This document shows, piece after piece, positions 40,113 to 48,381 of a stretch of 64,000 nucleotides of DNA (its first letter is position 1; every line of letters begins with the position of its first letter). The stretch covers positions 1-64,000 of the forward strand of contig CAVYPM010000001.1 of the NCBI GenBank assembly GCA_963770375.1, in the 5' to 3' direction. The DNA is from DASVBE01 sp963770375. GTDB taxonomy: Bacteria; Actinomycetota; Actinomycetes; Streptosporangiales; Streptosporangiaceae. The translations under genes were made by a program, and so were the position numbers. The notes beneath the pieces are model-generated. The model ran no database searches, was not told the origin of the DNA, and saw nothing but the letters and a program-made list of their open reading frames with translations.

Positions 40113-40451
40113 TCAGGCGACGTAGGGCGGGGCTCCGGAGTCGGTGGTCATCGGGCGGCCGACCGCGTCCCAGCCGAGCATGCCGTCGGTGACGTTGAGC
40201 GCCTGCCAGCCGGCCCCGGCCAGGGCCGCGGCCGCGCGGGCCGAGCGGTGCCCGGACCGGCAGATGATGTAGACGCTGCCGTCCTTGGGGATCTCGGCGG
40301 CGCGGCGGCCAAGCTGGCTGAGCGGGATGTGCCGGGCGCTGGGCGCATGGCCCGCAGCCCATTCTTCCGGTTCCCTGACGTCGACAAGAAGCGCATCGTC
40401 GGGCACTCCGGACGCGGGTACTCCGGGGACCGTTCCATCCCGCATATTCAC
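40113..40451 (-). CDS. Rhodanese-domain protein
   Basis: 112 residues from GTG at 40451, seven bases after AGGAG; an upstream in-frame start lacks one. Single rhodanese domain: LLVDVREPEEWAAGHAPSAR, HIPLSQLGRR and the active loop VYIICRSGHRSARAA with catalytic Cys. Family members transfer sulphane sulphur from thiosulphate, persulphides or polysulphides. Cytoplasmic, no signal peptide. Its divergent neighbour is a GNAT acetyltransferase. Confidence 0.88.
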   Translation of the reverse strand: MNMRDGTVPGVPASGVPDDALLVDVREPEEWAAGHAPSARHIPLSQLGRRAAEIPKDGSVYIICRSGHRSARAAAALAGAGWQALNVTDGMLGWDAVGRPMTTDSGAPPYVA

Positions 40452-40578
40452 GTAGCCGCTCCTATCACGAGACCCAATGGCCCCCCTCACCTCACCTTAG
40501 AACGACTGCTGCAGGTCACATCGATGACGTCCGCGCATTCCGGGAATCTTCCCGCCCCGCGGGCCCGTTGGGCCTGAA

Positions 40579-41094
40579 GTGATCATCAGAACCGCCCTGC
40601 CCGCCGAGCTTCCCGAGATCGGGGACATCCGGGTGGCCGCCTACCGGGCCGACGGTTTCCTGTCCGCAACCTCCCAGTACGCCGCGATTCTGCACGGCCT
40701 GGGCCAGGACGGCAACGGCGACGTGCTGGTCGCGGTGGCCGGCGACGGGCAGCTGCTGGGCACGGTCATGCTCGAGTACTGGCCCAATCAGGGCGGCGCG
40801 ATGCACGGTCCCGGCGAGGCCGAGATCCGGGCTCTGGCGGTCCGTCCCGCCGCCCGCGGCCAGGGCGCCGGGAACGCCCTGCTGACCGCGGTCATCGAGC
40901 ACGCCGCCGCGCACGGGGTCGGGCACCTGGTCCTGGCCACGCTGCCGGCCATGCGCACCGCGCACCGGATGTACGAGAAGGCCGGCTTCACCCGGCTGCC
41001 GGAACGCGACTGGGCCCCCGGCGACGCCCAGTCCCGCGAGCAGCTGATGGTCTTCGGCCTCCGGCTGAAGGCCAGCCACGATGCACCTTCATGA
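40579..41094 (+). CDS. GNAT-family N-acetyltransferase
   Basis: 171 residues, GTG start. Acetyl-CoA binding motif A reads IRALAVRPAARGQGAGNALL, and the motif B region LATLPAMRTAHRMYEKAGFTRL is typical. Substrate unknown. The ribosome binding site is weak. Its 3' end is embedded in a long hairpin shared with the convergent small membrane protein gene. Confidence 0.85.
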   Translation: MIIRTALPAELPEIGDIRVAAYRADGFLSATSQYAAILHGLGQDGNGDVLVAVAGDGQLLGTVMLEYWPNQGGAMHGPGEAEIRALAVRPAARGQGAGNALLTAVIEHAAAHGVGHLVLATLPAMRTAHRMYEKAGFTRLPERDWAPGDAQSREQLMVFGLRLKASHDAPS

Positions 41095-41144
41095 TCCGCC
41101 AGGCTTTTAGGTCCCAGAGCACCCAAAGGCCTGGCGGATCATGA
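41089..41144. terminator. Bidirectional terminator between convergent GNAT and membrane-protein genes
   Basis: TCATGATCCGCCAGGC (41089-41104) pairs exactly with GCCTGGCGGATCATGA (41129-41144), and TTTT/AAA extends the stem. The arms have T-rich flanks on the loop side. It overlaps the GNAT stop codon. Confidence 0.8.
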
Positions 41145-41154
41145 GGCGTCCGGC

Positions 41155-41433
41155 TCAGGAGCCCTGGCGGCCGGCTTCCTTGTTCGCGGCCGCGTCCGTC
41201 GTCGCCGCGCCGGTCGACACCCGGCCCGGCGCGCCGCCCGGCCCGGCGGGCGGCCCAGCCTTCGCCGGGGGCGCCGCCGCCTTGTCCGCGGCCAGGTTGA
41301 CCTTGCGCAGGTGCTTGGTCATCGACCGGAACAGGAAGAAGATGGCCAGTCCCATGCCGGCCACGACCAGGAAGCCAATAGCCCCAGGCGCCGCCGAGCT
41401 TGCCGCGGACTGGCCCGCGGCTAGCAAGAACAC
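41155..41433 (-). CDS. Small single-span membrane protein downstream of mca
   Basis: 92 residues. The N-terminal hydrophobic helix (AIGFLVVAGMGLAIFFLF, about residues 18-35) is followed by a basic stretch (RSMTKHLRKVNLAADK) and an Ala/Pro/Gly-rich tail. Its start overlaps the end of mca by 13 bases, so it is co-translated with it. A small membrane protein after mca is a recurring actinobacterial arrangement. Function unknown; anchoring or modulation of mycothiol detoxification is a guess. Confidence 0.75.
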   Translation of the reverse strand: MFLLAAGQSAASSAAPGAIGFLVVAGMGLAIFFLFRSMTKHLRKVNLAADKAAAPPAKAGPPAGPGGAPGRVSTGAATTDAAANKEAGRQGS

Positions 41434-42386
41434 GCGTTCACCTTCTCCCGGATCCCCGCGAACAGGTCGCTCTCCGGCTTCTCAGTATCCACCAGCGACC
41501 GGGCGAGGTGATAGTCCTCGGTCGGCCAGGCGGCCCGCTGCGCGTCGGTCGGGCAGGCGAACCAGCCGCCGTGCGGGTCGATCTGGGTGGCGTGCGCGAT
41601 CAGCGCCTGGTCGCGGACCTCGAAGTAGTCGCCGCACGGCACCAGCGTGGTGATCTCCCACGTCCGCCGGTCAGCGTTCTCCTCGGCCTTGGCCAGCCGC
41701 TCGGCGTACGGCGACTCCAGGCCGAGGCGGAGCATCTCGTTGTGCAGCGCCTCGAACCGGGCCCGGTGGAACGTCACGAAGTAGTACAGCTTCAGCGGCT
41801 GCCACGGCTCGCCCAGGCCCGGATACCGGTCCGGGTCGGCGGCGGCCTCGAAGGCCTCCACCGAGACCCGGTGGGTCATCACGTGGTCCGGGTGCGGGTA
41901 GCCGCCGTTCTCGTCGTAGGTCAGGATCACGTGCGGCCGGAACTCGCGGACCGCCTGCACCAGCGGGGCGGCCGCAACCTCCAGCGGCTGCACCCCGAAG
42001 CAGCCCTCCGGCAGCGGCGGCAGCGGGTCGCCCTCGGGCAGGCCGGAGTCGACGAACCCGAGGAACCGCTGCTGGACGCCGAGGATCTCGCGGGCCCTGG
42101 CCATCTCGGCGCGCCGGACCCCGGCCAGGTCGGCCCGGATCTCCGGCCGGTCCATGGCCTTGTTCAGGATGTCACCGCGTTCGCCGCCGGTCAGCGTACA
42201 GACCAGGACGTCCACGCCCTCCCGGACGTAACGGGCCATGGTCGCGGCGCCCTTGCTCGACTCGTCGTCCGGGTGCGCGTGCACCGCCATCAGCCGCAGC
42301 TTCCCGGTGCTACCGGAAGCCTGGGCTGGGACGGTGACCGCACCGCGGGCGGCACGGCCGGCTGGGTCAGTGGTGACGGCAGACAA
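41421..42386 (-). CDS. mca: Mycothiol S-conjugate amidase
   Basis: 321 residues if started at the TTG at 42386; an ATG at 42290 (LRLMAVHAHPDDESS) is the alternative nearer the domain start. The zinc site of the GlcNAc-PI deacetylase-like family is visible: AVHAHPDDESSKGA (His, Asp, Asp) and GGYPHPDHVMTHR (His). The region DENGGYPHPDHV and the length (Mca about 290, MshB about 300) with the C-terminal TWEITTLVPCGDYFEVRDQAL favour Mca over MshB. Mca cleaves mycothiol conjugates, releasing mercapturic acids for export. Divergent from greA, a common actinobacterial order. Confidence 0.88.
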   Translation of the reverse strand: MSAVTTDPAGRAARGAVTVPAQASGSTGKLRLMAVHAHPDDESSKGAATMARYVREGVDVLVCTLTGGERGDILNKAMDRPEIRADLAGVRRAEMARAREILGVQQRFLGFVDSGLPEGDPLPPLPEGCFGVQPLEVAAAPLVQAVREFRPHVILTYDENGGYPHPDHVMTHRVSVEAFEAAADPDRYPGLGEPWQPLKLYYFVTFHRARFEALHNEMLRLGLESPYAERLAKAEENADRRTWEITTLVPCGDYFEVRDQALIAHATQIDPHGGWFACPTDAQRAAWPTEDYHLARSLVDTEKPESDLFAGIREKVNACSC

Positions 42387-42856
42387 GAAGGTAACCCCTT
42401 CAGTACCTCGGTGGTGAAAGGGTCCGCCCCGGGGCGTGCCATCGCCCGGTACCGGCGGACCCGGCTCTGCGCGGAGAGAGCCAAGAGGTCATTGTGCAGC
42501 ACAACGCGGCCGCGGCGCGCCGTCATTCCCGCCGCCCGGCCGGCGGATTCCGGCCCCGGCCGGCCGATCTCGTAACCGGAAGTCATTGGGTGTGTGCCGA
42601 GCGCAGAGTTGGGAACACTGTGCCTACCAGGCTCCACGGGCCTGCTCTCCCCCCGCCTGACGCGGCCAGTTTCCCGTACCCCGTGCGGGATCCTGGGCAA
42701 CGATGCAGGTAACCGGGACGGCGCGCCCAGCGAGCCCGGGTGGCATTGACAGGTGCGAAGTACTAACGGAGCCTTGTTAGCCTCGACTGATTGCCCCCAG
42801 GGCCCCGCCGGGGCCCGGCGGATCCCCCGATCCGCATCCGCACGCGAGGAGTACCC
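42387..42856. promoter_or_regulatory. mca-greA divergent intergenic region
   Basis: About 470 bases without a gene. It contains a consensus -35 hexamer TTGACA at 42746-42751 on the greA strand, but no well-spaced -10 box is obvious (TGTTAG at 42775-42780 is 23 bases away). The region presumably holds promoters for both genes. Confidence 0.4.
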
Positions 42857-43357
42857 GTGACCGAAACCCGAGACGACACCGTCACCTGGCTGACGCAGGA
42901 GGCGTATGACCGGCTCAAGTCGGAGCTGGACTACCTTTCCGGGCCGGGCCGCACTGAGATCGCTAAGAAGATCGAGCAGGCCAGGGGTGAAGGTGATCTG
43001 CGGGAAAACGGGGGCTACCACGCCGCGAAAGAGGAGCAGGGCAAGCAGGCCGCCCGCATCCATCAGATCCAGTCGATCCTGGACAACTCGATGGTGGGCG
43101 AGCCGCCCCGCACCGACGGCGTGGTCGGCCCCGGGATGACCGTGACCGTCCGGTTCTCCGGTGACGACGACGAGGTGACGTTCCTGCTCGCCTCCCGCGA
43201 GGAGAGCGGCGCGCCGATCGACGTCTACTCACCGCGGTCCCCGCTGGGCGCCGCGATCATGGGCAAGAAGGTCGGCGAGAGCGCGACCTACAGCCTGCCC
43301 AACGGCCGCGCCCTCACCGTGGAGATCCTGGAGGCGGTCCCCTACGGGGGCATCTGA
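42857..43357 (+). CDS. greA: Transcription elongation factor GreA
   Basis: 166 residues from GTG at 42857 after GAGGAG. The N-terminal coiled coil (LTQEAYDRLKSELDYL, KKIEQARGEGDLRENGGYHA) carries the tip acidic residues (GEGDLRENG) that stimulate RNA polymerase backtrack cleavage. The C-terminal FKBP-like domain (VVGPGMTVTVRFSGDDDEVT, SPLGAAIMGKKVGES) is complete. Followed by a strong intrinsic terminator. Confidence 0.93.
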   Translation: MTETRDDTVTWLTQEAYDRLKSELDYLSGPGRTEIAKKIEQARGEGDLRENGGYHAAKEEQGKQAARIHQIQSILDNSMVGEPPRTDGVVGPGMTVTVRFSGDDDEVTFLLASREESGAPIDVYSPRSPLGAAIMGKKVGESATYSLPNGRALTVEILEAVPYGGI

Positions 43358-43363
43358 GCAGTA

Positions 43364-43408
43364 AGCCCGGGCGGCGCGGGGACCTCCCCGCACCGCCCGG
43401 GCTTTTTT
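43364..43408 (+). terminator. Intrinsic terminator of greA
   Basis: AGCCCGGGCGG (43364-43374) pairs with CCGCCCGGGCT (43393-43403), with an inner GCGGGGA/TCCCCGC stem, followed directly by a run of T (43403-43408): a textbook terminator. Confidence 0.92.
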
Positions 43409-43432
43409 CTGCCTGGCCGCGCCGCCCTGCGC

Positions 43433-45005
43433 TCAGCCGACCAGCTCGGGAGCCTCGGCCGGGGCCGACGGCTCGGCGTCCGGCCGGCCGCGCAGCGGGA
43501 TCTCCTTGATGAACAGGGACACCACGAACGCTGCGACCATGGCCGGGATCGCCCAGATGAACACCGTGTCGATCGCGTGCGCGATGGCCACGAACAGGTC
43601 GTGCTGGATCGGCGCGGGCAGCACGCTTGACCGTGGCCGGGTTGAACTGGCCGTTGGAGATGTGCAGGCCCGCGGCCGCGCCGGGGCGGGCGGCGGACAG
43701 CGAGTCGGTCAGCTGCCTGGCGAACAGCGCGCCGAACACCGACACGCCGATCGAGCCGCCGATCTGCTGGAAGAAGATCCGCGAGCTGCTGGCCACGCCG
43801 ATGTCCTTGAGCTCCACGCTGTTCTGCGCCATCAGCGAGGTGGTCTGCATGAGCAGGCCCATGCCCAGGCCGAGGACGACCAGGAACAGCCCGGAGGTGA
43901 CCCGGCTGGTAGCCGGGCCGAGCTGGGTCAGCAGGAACATGCCCACGCCCATGCCGACCGAGCCGAGGATCGGCAGGATCTTGTAGCGGCCGGTCTTGCT
44001 GGTCACCTGGCCGGCAACGATCGAGGTGACCATGACGCCGACCATCATCGGGGTCAGCAGCAGGCCGCTGACCGTGGCCGAGGCGCCCTGCACGGTCTGC
44101 TGGTACAGCGGCAGGAACGTGATCGCGCCGAACATGGCCAGGCCGACCAGGAAGCTGAGTGCGGCCACCAGCGAGAAGTTCCTGATCCGGAACAGGTGCA
44201 GCGGCAGCATCGGCTCCACCGCGCGGGACTCGGCCCGCAGGAACGCGGCCACCGCGGCCACGCCGACCACGGCCAGGCCGATGATCTCCGGGGAACCCCA
44301 CGCGTACTGGCTGCCGCCCCAGGTGGTGACCAGCACGATCGCGGTCGCGGCCACGGCCAGCAGGGCGGCGCCCAGGTAGTCGATGACGTGCTCGGTCCGG
44401 TGCGCCGGCAGCTTCAGGACGCGGGACAGGTAGACCAGCGTGGCGCCGCCGAGGGGCAGGTTGATGTAGAACACCCAGCGCCAGGAGAAGTGGTCGGTGA
44501 TGAACCCGCCGGCCAGCGGGCCGCCGATCGTGGCGATCATCATCACGGCCATGATGTAGCCCATGTACTTGCCGCGCTCGCGCGGCGAGACCAGCTCACC
44601 CAGGATCGCGATGGCGCCCACCATCAGGCCGCCGGCGCCCAGGCCCTGCAGCGCGCGGAACGCGATCAGCATGGTCATGGACTGGGCCAGGCCGGACAGC
44701 GCGGAGCCGACCAGGAAGATCACGATCGCCGTGATGAACAGCTTCTTGCGGCCGTACAGGTCGCCGAGCTTGCCGTACAGCGGCGTCGTGACGGTCGCCG
44801 CCAGCACGTAGGCGGTGACCACCCAGGACAGGTGCGCTACCCCGCCGAGCTCGCCGACGATCCGCGGCAGCGCGGTCCCGACGATGAGCTGGTCGAGCAT
44901 GGCCAGCAGGATGGCCATCAGCAGTCCGGGCAGGACGATCTTGATCTCGCGGTGGGACGCCAGGCCGGGAGCCGCCGCCGCGGCCGCGGGCTGGGTGTCT
45001 GCCAT
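43433..45005 (-). CDS. DHA2-family MFS drug exporter, one frameshift
   Basis: About 524 residues from ATG at 45005. 14-span architecture: MAILLAMLDQLIVGTALPRI (the family's motif in helix 1), GKLGDLYGRKKLFI (motif A), RALQGLGAGGLMVGAIAILG and RGKYMGYIMAVMM, GGPLAGGFITDHFSWRW (antiporter motif C). The coding frame reaches GQFNPATVK and then changes near 43622 to continue MLPAPIQHDLFVAIAHAIDT, final span VAAFVVSLFIKEI and the stop at 43433. The span is one base over a multiple of three. EmrB/QacA-like: proton-coupled export of amphipathic compounds. Divergent from a TetR gene with a clear palindrome between them. Confidence 0.88.
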
Positions 45006-45140
45006 GGGTCAGGGCCCTTCTGTTGCTCCGTTACGCGACAAGCCGGCCCTGGCCCGGATCTGGCGCCTGCGTGCGGACTTCCGCTGCGGCTTCTGCCTAA
45101 CCTGCCGACCGGCTAGTATTACTCGTGAATCGTAGGTGAC

Positions 45141-45162
45141 TTACTTACCGGCCGTCAAGTAA
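45141..45162. promoter_or_regulatory. Candidate TetR operator between the MFS and TetR genes
   Basis: TTACTT-ac-CGGCCG-tc-AAGTAA: a 22-base near-perfect palindrome (9 of 11 half-site pairs) centred at 45151.5, ten bases before the TetR start. Its size and symmetry are typical of TetR autoregulatory sites. Confidence 0.65.
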
Positions 45163-45172
45163 ATTAGCGGCC

Positions 45173-45851
45173 ATGAGCAGGATTGCGGCACTCACCATGA
45201 CTGACACCGCGGCCACACCGGTTGTGACGGCCGAGCCGACCGGGTCGGCCAGCGCGGCGACCGGGCCGGCCGGCGAGGCGACCGAGCGGACCGACGGGCG
45301 CAGCCGGCGCGGGACCCGGGCCCGGATCCAGGCTGTCGCGGTCGAGATGTTCACCGAGCACGGCTACGAGAAGACCTCGCTGCGCGAGATCGCCGAGGCG
45401 CTCGGGGTGACCAAGGCCGCGCTGTACTACCACTTCAAGTCCAAGGAAGACATCGTCCGCAGCCTGGTCGAGGACTACTTCGGCCAGATCGACGCGCTGG
45501 TCTCCTGGGGCGAGAACGAGCCGCCCGGGCCCGCCACGGCGGGCCGAGATCCTGCGCCGGTACGTGGCGATCGTCCAGGAGGGCGAGGCCGCGTTCCGGA
45601 TGCTGCACCAGAACCAGGCCGCCATCAAGGGCCTGTCCGGCTCGAAGAACACCGGCGAGCTGTTCCGGGAGCGGCTGGGCCCGCTGATCGCGCTGCTGAC
45701 CGGCCCCGGCGCGGGGCTCGAGGACCGGCTGCGCGCGGCGATGGCCCTCGGCGGGATCAGCATGGGCTGGATGGTGTTCTCCGAGGAGGAGCCGGACCGC
45801 TCCCGCCTCAGCGCCGCCGTCCTCCAGGTCGCCAGCGAGATCGCCGGCTAA
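45173..45851 (+). CDS. TetR-family repressor, one frameshift
   Basis: The helix-turn-helix SLREIAEALGVTKAALYYHF is intact. The first frame reads to SWGENEPPGP and then drifts. From about 45537 the next frame continues REILRRYVAIVQEGEAAFRM, LHQNQAAIKGLSGSKNTGEL and ends EIAG. The span is one base over a multiple of three. As written the ligand domain would be lost, so the exporter could be deregulated if the shift is real. Start at 45173 or 45197, neither with a strong ribosome binding site. Confidence 0.85.
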
Positions 45852-45877
45852 CCCTCCCCGGCGCGCGCCCAGCGCCC

Positions 45878-45920
45878 ACCGGCAGATCACCGCGCCGGCA
45901 GATCAGCACCGGCAGATCAC
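45878..45920 (+). repeat. Three copies of a 13-base unit after the TetR gene
   Basis: ACCGGCAGATCAC (45878-45890), GCCGGCAGATCAG (45894-45906) and ACCGGCAGATCAC (45908-45920), at 14-16 base spacing. Confidence 0.75.
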
Positions 45921-45948
45921 AGGGCCTCGACACCAGACCTAATACCTA

Positions 45949-45966
45949 TTATTCTGATCGGAATAA
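45949..45966. promoter_or_regulatory. Inverted repeat upstream of the MBL-fold gene
   Basis: TTATTC (45949-45954) and GAATAA (45961-45966) in an AT-rich strip 27 bases before the start codon; a possible operator or promoter element. Confidence 0.4.
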
Positions 45967-45992
45967 GGGGTACTTGGATCGCGGAGGCGGGC

Positions 45993-46664
45993 ATGCTGCA
46001 GGTCGAGGCTATCGGCACACCGGCCCCAGGGCACCGCGGCTACCTCATCCACGACGGCGAGACCGGCGTCGTGGTCGACCCGCCCTGGGATTCCGCCCAG
46101 GTCATCAGCCTGGCCGCCCGCCTCGGCGTGGCGATCAGCCTCGTCGCCGAGACCCACCTGCACCCCGGCCAGCTGCTCCCCGGCGGCCCCACCTGCGGCA
46201 CCGCGCTCGCCCGGCGCACCGGCGCCCGCTACGCCGTCAGCGCCGCGCACCAGGTCTGCCCGCGCCAGCTGAGCGTGACCGACACGGACGAGCTGGCCGC
46301 CGGGTCGCTCACGGTCACGGTCATCGCCACCCCCGGGCACACGCTCAGCCACCTGGCCTTCGCCGTCACCGCACCGGACGGCCAGGCCGCGGTGTGCACC
46401 GGCGGCTCGCTGCGGCCCGGCGGCGTCGGCCGGACCGACCTGGCCGGCGGCCCGGAGCTGACCCTGGAGCTGGCCGGGGCCCAGTTCCGGTCGGCCCGCC
46501 GGCTGGCCGCCCGGCTGCCCGGCAGCACCACCGTGCTTCCCACCCACGGCTGGGCCGACGGCCAGGCCAGCACGATCGCGCTGGAGCGGACCAGCAACCC
46601 GGCCCTGACCGAGACCAGCGAGTACGCCTTCTCCGCCCGCCTGGCCGCCGCCCTGGCCAGTTAG
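45993..46664 (+). CDS. Metallo-beta-lactamase-fold protein lacking key metal ligands
   Basis: 223 residues from ATG at 45993 after GGAGGCGGGC. It follows the glyoxalase II / persulphide dioxygenase-like pattern: GHRGYLIHDGETGVVVDPP, then ETHLHPGQLLPGG where active relatives have HxHxDH, ATPGHTLSHLAF (third His kept), CTGGSLRPGGVGRTDL where relatives have TGD, and PTHGWADG at the end. The Asp-His pair of the first motif is Gly-Gln and the bridging Asp is Gly. The GRTDL and PTHG features show the family origin. A hydrolase or dioxygenase as in the parent family is unlikely; a binding or regulatory role is possible. It overlaps the convergent Lrp gene by four bases. Confidence 0.82.
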   Translation: MLQVEAIGTPAPGHRGYLIHDGETGVVVDPPWDSAQVISLAARLGVAISLVAETHLHPGQLLPGGPTCGTALARRTGARYAVSAAHQVCPRQLSVTDTDELAAGSLTVTVIATPGHTLSHLAFAVTAPDGQAAVCTGGSLRPGGVGRTDLAGGPELTLELAGAQFRSARRLAARLPGSTTVLPTHGWADGQASTIALERTSNPALTETSEYAFSARLAAALAS

Positions 46665-47125
46665 CCCGCCGCGGCCGCGCGGACCAGCGGCAGGACCCGG
46701 TACCGGACCGGGACGTCAAGGGCGATCACGGTGGCCGTCCGCACCACGCCGTTGACCTCGACGATCGCGTCGACGACCCGCTGAAGGTCCGCGTTGGTCC
46801 TGGCCACCACCCGGCAGAGCATGTCGCCGGTCCCGGTGATCGTGTGCACCTCGAGGATCTCCGGGATCGCCGCCAGCCCGGCCGCGACCGGGTCATGGCC
46901 GCGCGCCTGGCGGATCTCCAGCGTGATGAACGCGGTCACCCCGTAGCCCAGCGCCGCCGGGTCGACGTCCGGCCCGTAGCCGGTGATCACGCCCCGCTCG
47001 CCCATCCGGTCCAGCCGGGCCTGCACCGTGCCGCGGGCCACGCCCAGCCGCCGGGACGCCTCGAGCACGCCGATCCGCGGCTCCGCGGTGAGCAGCCCGA
47101 TCAGCCCCGCGTCCAGGTCGTCCAC
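46661..47125 (-). CDS. Lrp/AsnC-family regulator next to hpd
   Basis: About 154 residues from GTG at 47125 (VDDLDAGLIGLLTAEPRIGV), chosen because GGTGGGAG lies five bases upstream and family members start here; the frame opens as far as 47182. HTH region GVLEASRRLGVARGTVQARL, then the RAM ligand domain (YGVTAFITLEIRQARG, EVHTITGTGDMLCRVVAR). Divergent from 4-hydroxyphenylpyruvate dioxygenase, so it likely controls tyrosine catabolism in response to an amino acid. Confidence 0.87.
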   Translation of the reverse strand: MDDLDAGLIGLLTAEPRIGVLEASRRLGVARGTVQARLDRMGERGVITGYGPDVDPAALGYGVTAFITLEIRQARGHDPVAAGLAAIPEILEVHTITGTGDMLCRVVARTNADLQRVVDAIVEVNGVVRTATVIALDVPVRYRVLPLVRAAAAG

Positions 47126-47264
47126 CTTCGCTCCCACCAGGTTGTGCAGAGATCCAGGGTTCACGCCGCAAATACCGTACAAAATGCATAGTGATCAGCT
47201 GCAGTGTTGCACAAGTTGCTGGAAGAAGCCCATGCTGCGGGTAGCTACCGGAAGGACCGAGCAG

Positions 47265-48368
47265 ATGCGCAGCACCACAGATCCGTTCCCGGTCAATGGC
47301 ATGGACGCGGTCGTGTTCGCCGTCGGCAACGCCCGGCAGGCCGCGCACTATTACTCCTCCGCGTTCGGCCTGCGCTGCGTGGCGTACCGCGGGCCGGAGA
47401 CCGGCTGCCGCGACGAGACGTCCTACGTGCTCGAGTCCGGCGGCGTGCGGCTCGAGCTGCGCGCCCCGGTCACCACCGGCACCCGGCTGGCCCAGCACGT
47501 GGCCGCGCACGGCGACGGCGTCATTGACCTGGCCATCGGCGTCCCGTCGGCGGAGGCCGCCTACGAGTACGCCACCGCCCACGGCGCCCGCGGCCTGACC
47601 GAGCCGTACGTCACCGAGGACGAGCAGGGCAAGGTCGTGCTGGCCGCCATCGCCGCGTTCGGCGACACCCGTCACACGCTGGTCGAGCGGTCCGCCTACA
47701 GCGGGCCCTACCTGCCCGGTTACCACGCGGCCGAGCCGCTGATCACGCCGCCGGCCCGGGCCATGTTCACCGGCATCGACCATTGCGTCGGCAACGTCGA
47801 GCTGGGCCGCATGGACGAATGGGTCAGCTTCTACCGCCGCGTGATGGCCTTCACGAACATGAAGGAGTTCGTCGGCGACGACATCGCCACGGAGTACTCC
47901 GCGCTGATGAGCAAGGTGGTCGCGGACGGCAGCCGCAAGGTCAAGTTCCCCATCAACGAACCTGCCCCCGGCAAGCGAGCGTCTCAGATCGACGAGTTTC
48001 TGAAGTATTACGGTGGTCCTGGCGTGCAGCACATCGCGCTGGCCACGGACGACATCGTGGCGGCGGTCCGGTCCATGCGCGCGGCCGGCGTCGACTTCCT
48101 GGACACGCCCCCCAGTTACTACGACACGCTGGGCGACTGGGCGGGCGAGACCCGGGTCACCGCCGATGAACTGCGGGAGCTGAGCATCCTGGCCGACCGG
48201 GACGAGGACGGCTACCTGCTGCAGATCTTCACCAAGCCGGTCCAGGACCGGCCCACGGTGTTCTTCGAGCTGATCGAGCGGCACGGGTCGCAGGGCTTCG
48301 GCAAGGGCAACTTCAAGGCGCTGTTCGAGGCCATCGAGCGCGAGCAGGCGCGGCGCGGGAACCTGTAA
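47265..48368 (+). CDS. hpd: 4-Hydroxyphenylpyruvate dioxygenase
   Basis: 367 residues from ATG at 47265 after GAAGGA. Converts 4-hydroxyphenylpyruvate to homogentisate in tyrosine breakdown. Two vicinal-oxygen-chelate repeats; the Fe(II) ligands are visible in FTGIDHCVGNVE, GPGVQHIALATDDIV and VFFELIERHG, with the C-terminal gating segment GKGNFKALFEAIEREQARRG. The length is normal. No homogentisate dioxygenase is adjacent. It ends 13 bases from the convergent threonine deaminase gene. Confidence 0.93.
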   Translation: MRSTTDPFPVNGMDAVVFAVGNARQAAHYYSSAFGLRCVAYRGPETGCRDETSYVLESGGVRLELRAPVTTGTRLAQHVAAHGDGVIDLAIGVPSAEAAYEYATAHGARGLTEPYVTEDEQGKVVLAAIAAFGDTRHTLVERSAYSGPYLPGYHAAEPLITPPARAMFTGIDHCVGNVELGRMDEWVSFYRRVMAFTNMKEFVGDDIATEYSALMSKVVADGSRKVKFPINEPAPGKRASQIDEFLKYYGGPGVQHIALATDDIVAAVRSMRAAGVDFLDTPPSYYDTLGDWAGETRVTADELRELSILADRDEDGYLLQIFTKPVQDRPTVFFELIERHGSQGFGKGNFKALFEAIEREQARRGNL

Positions 48369-48381
48369 CGCTGCCGCGGCG

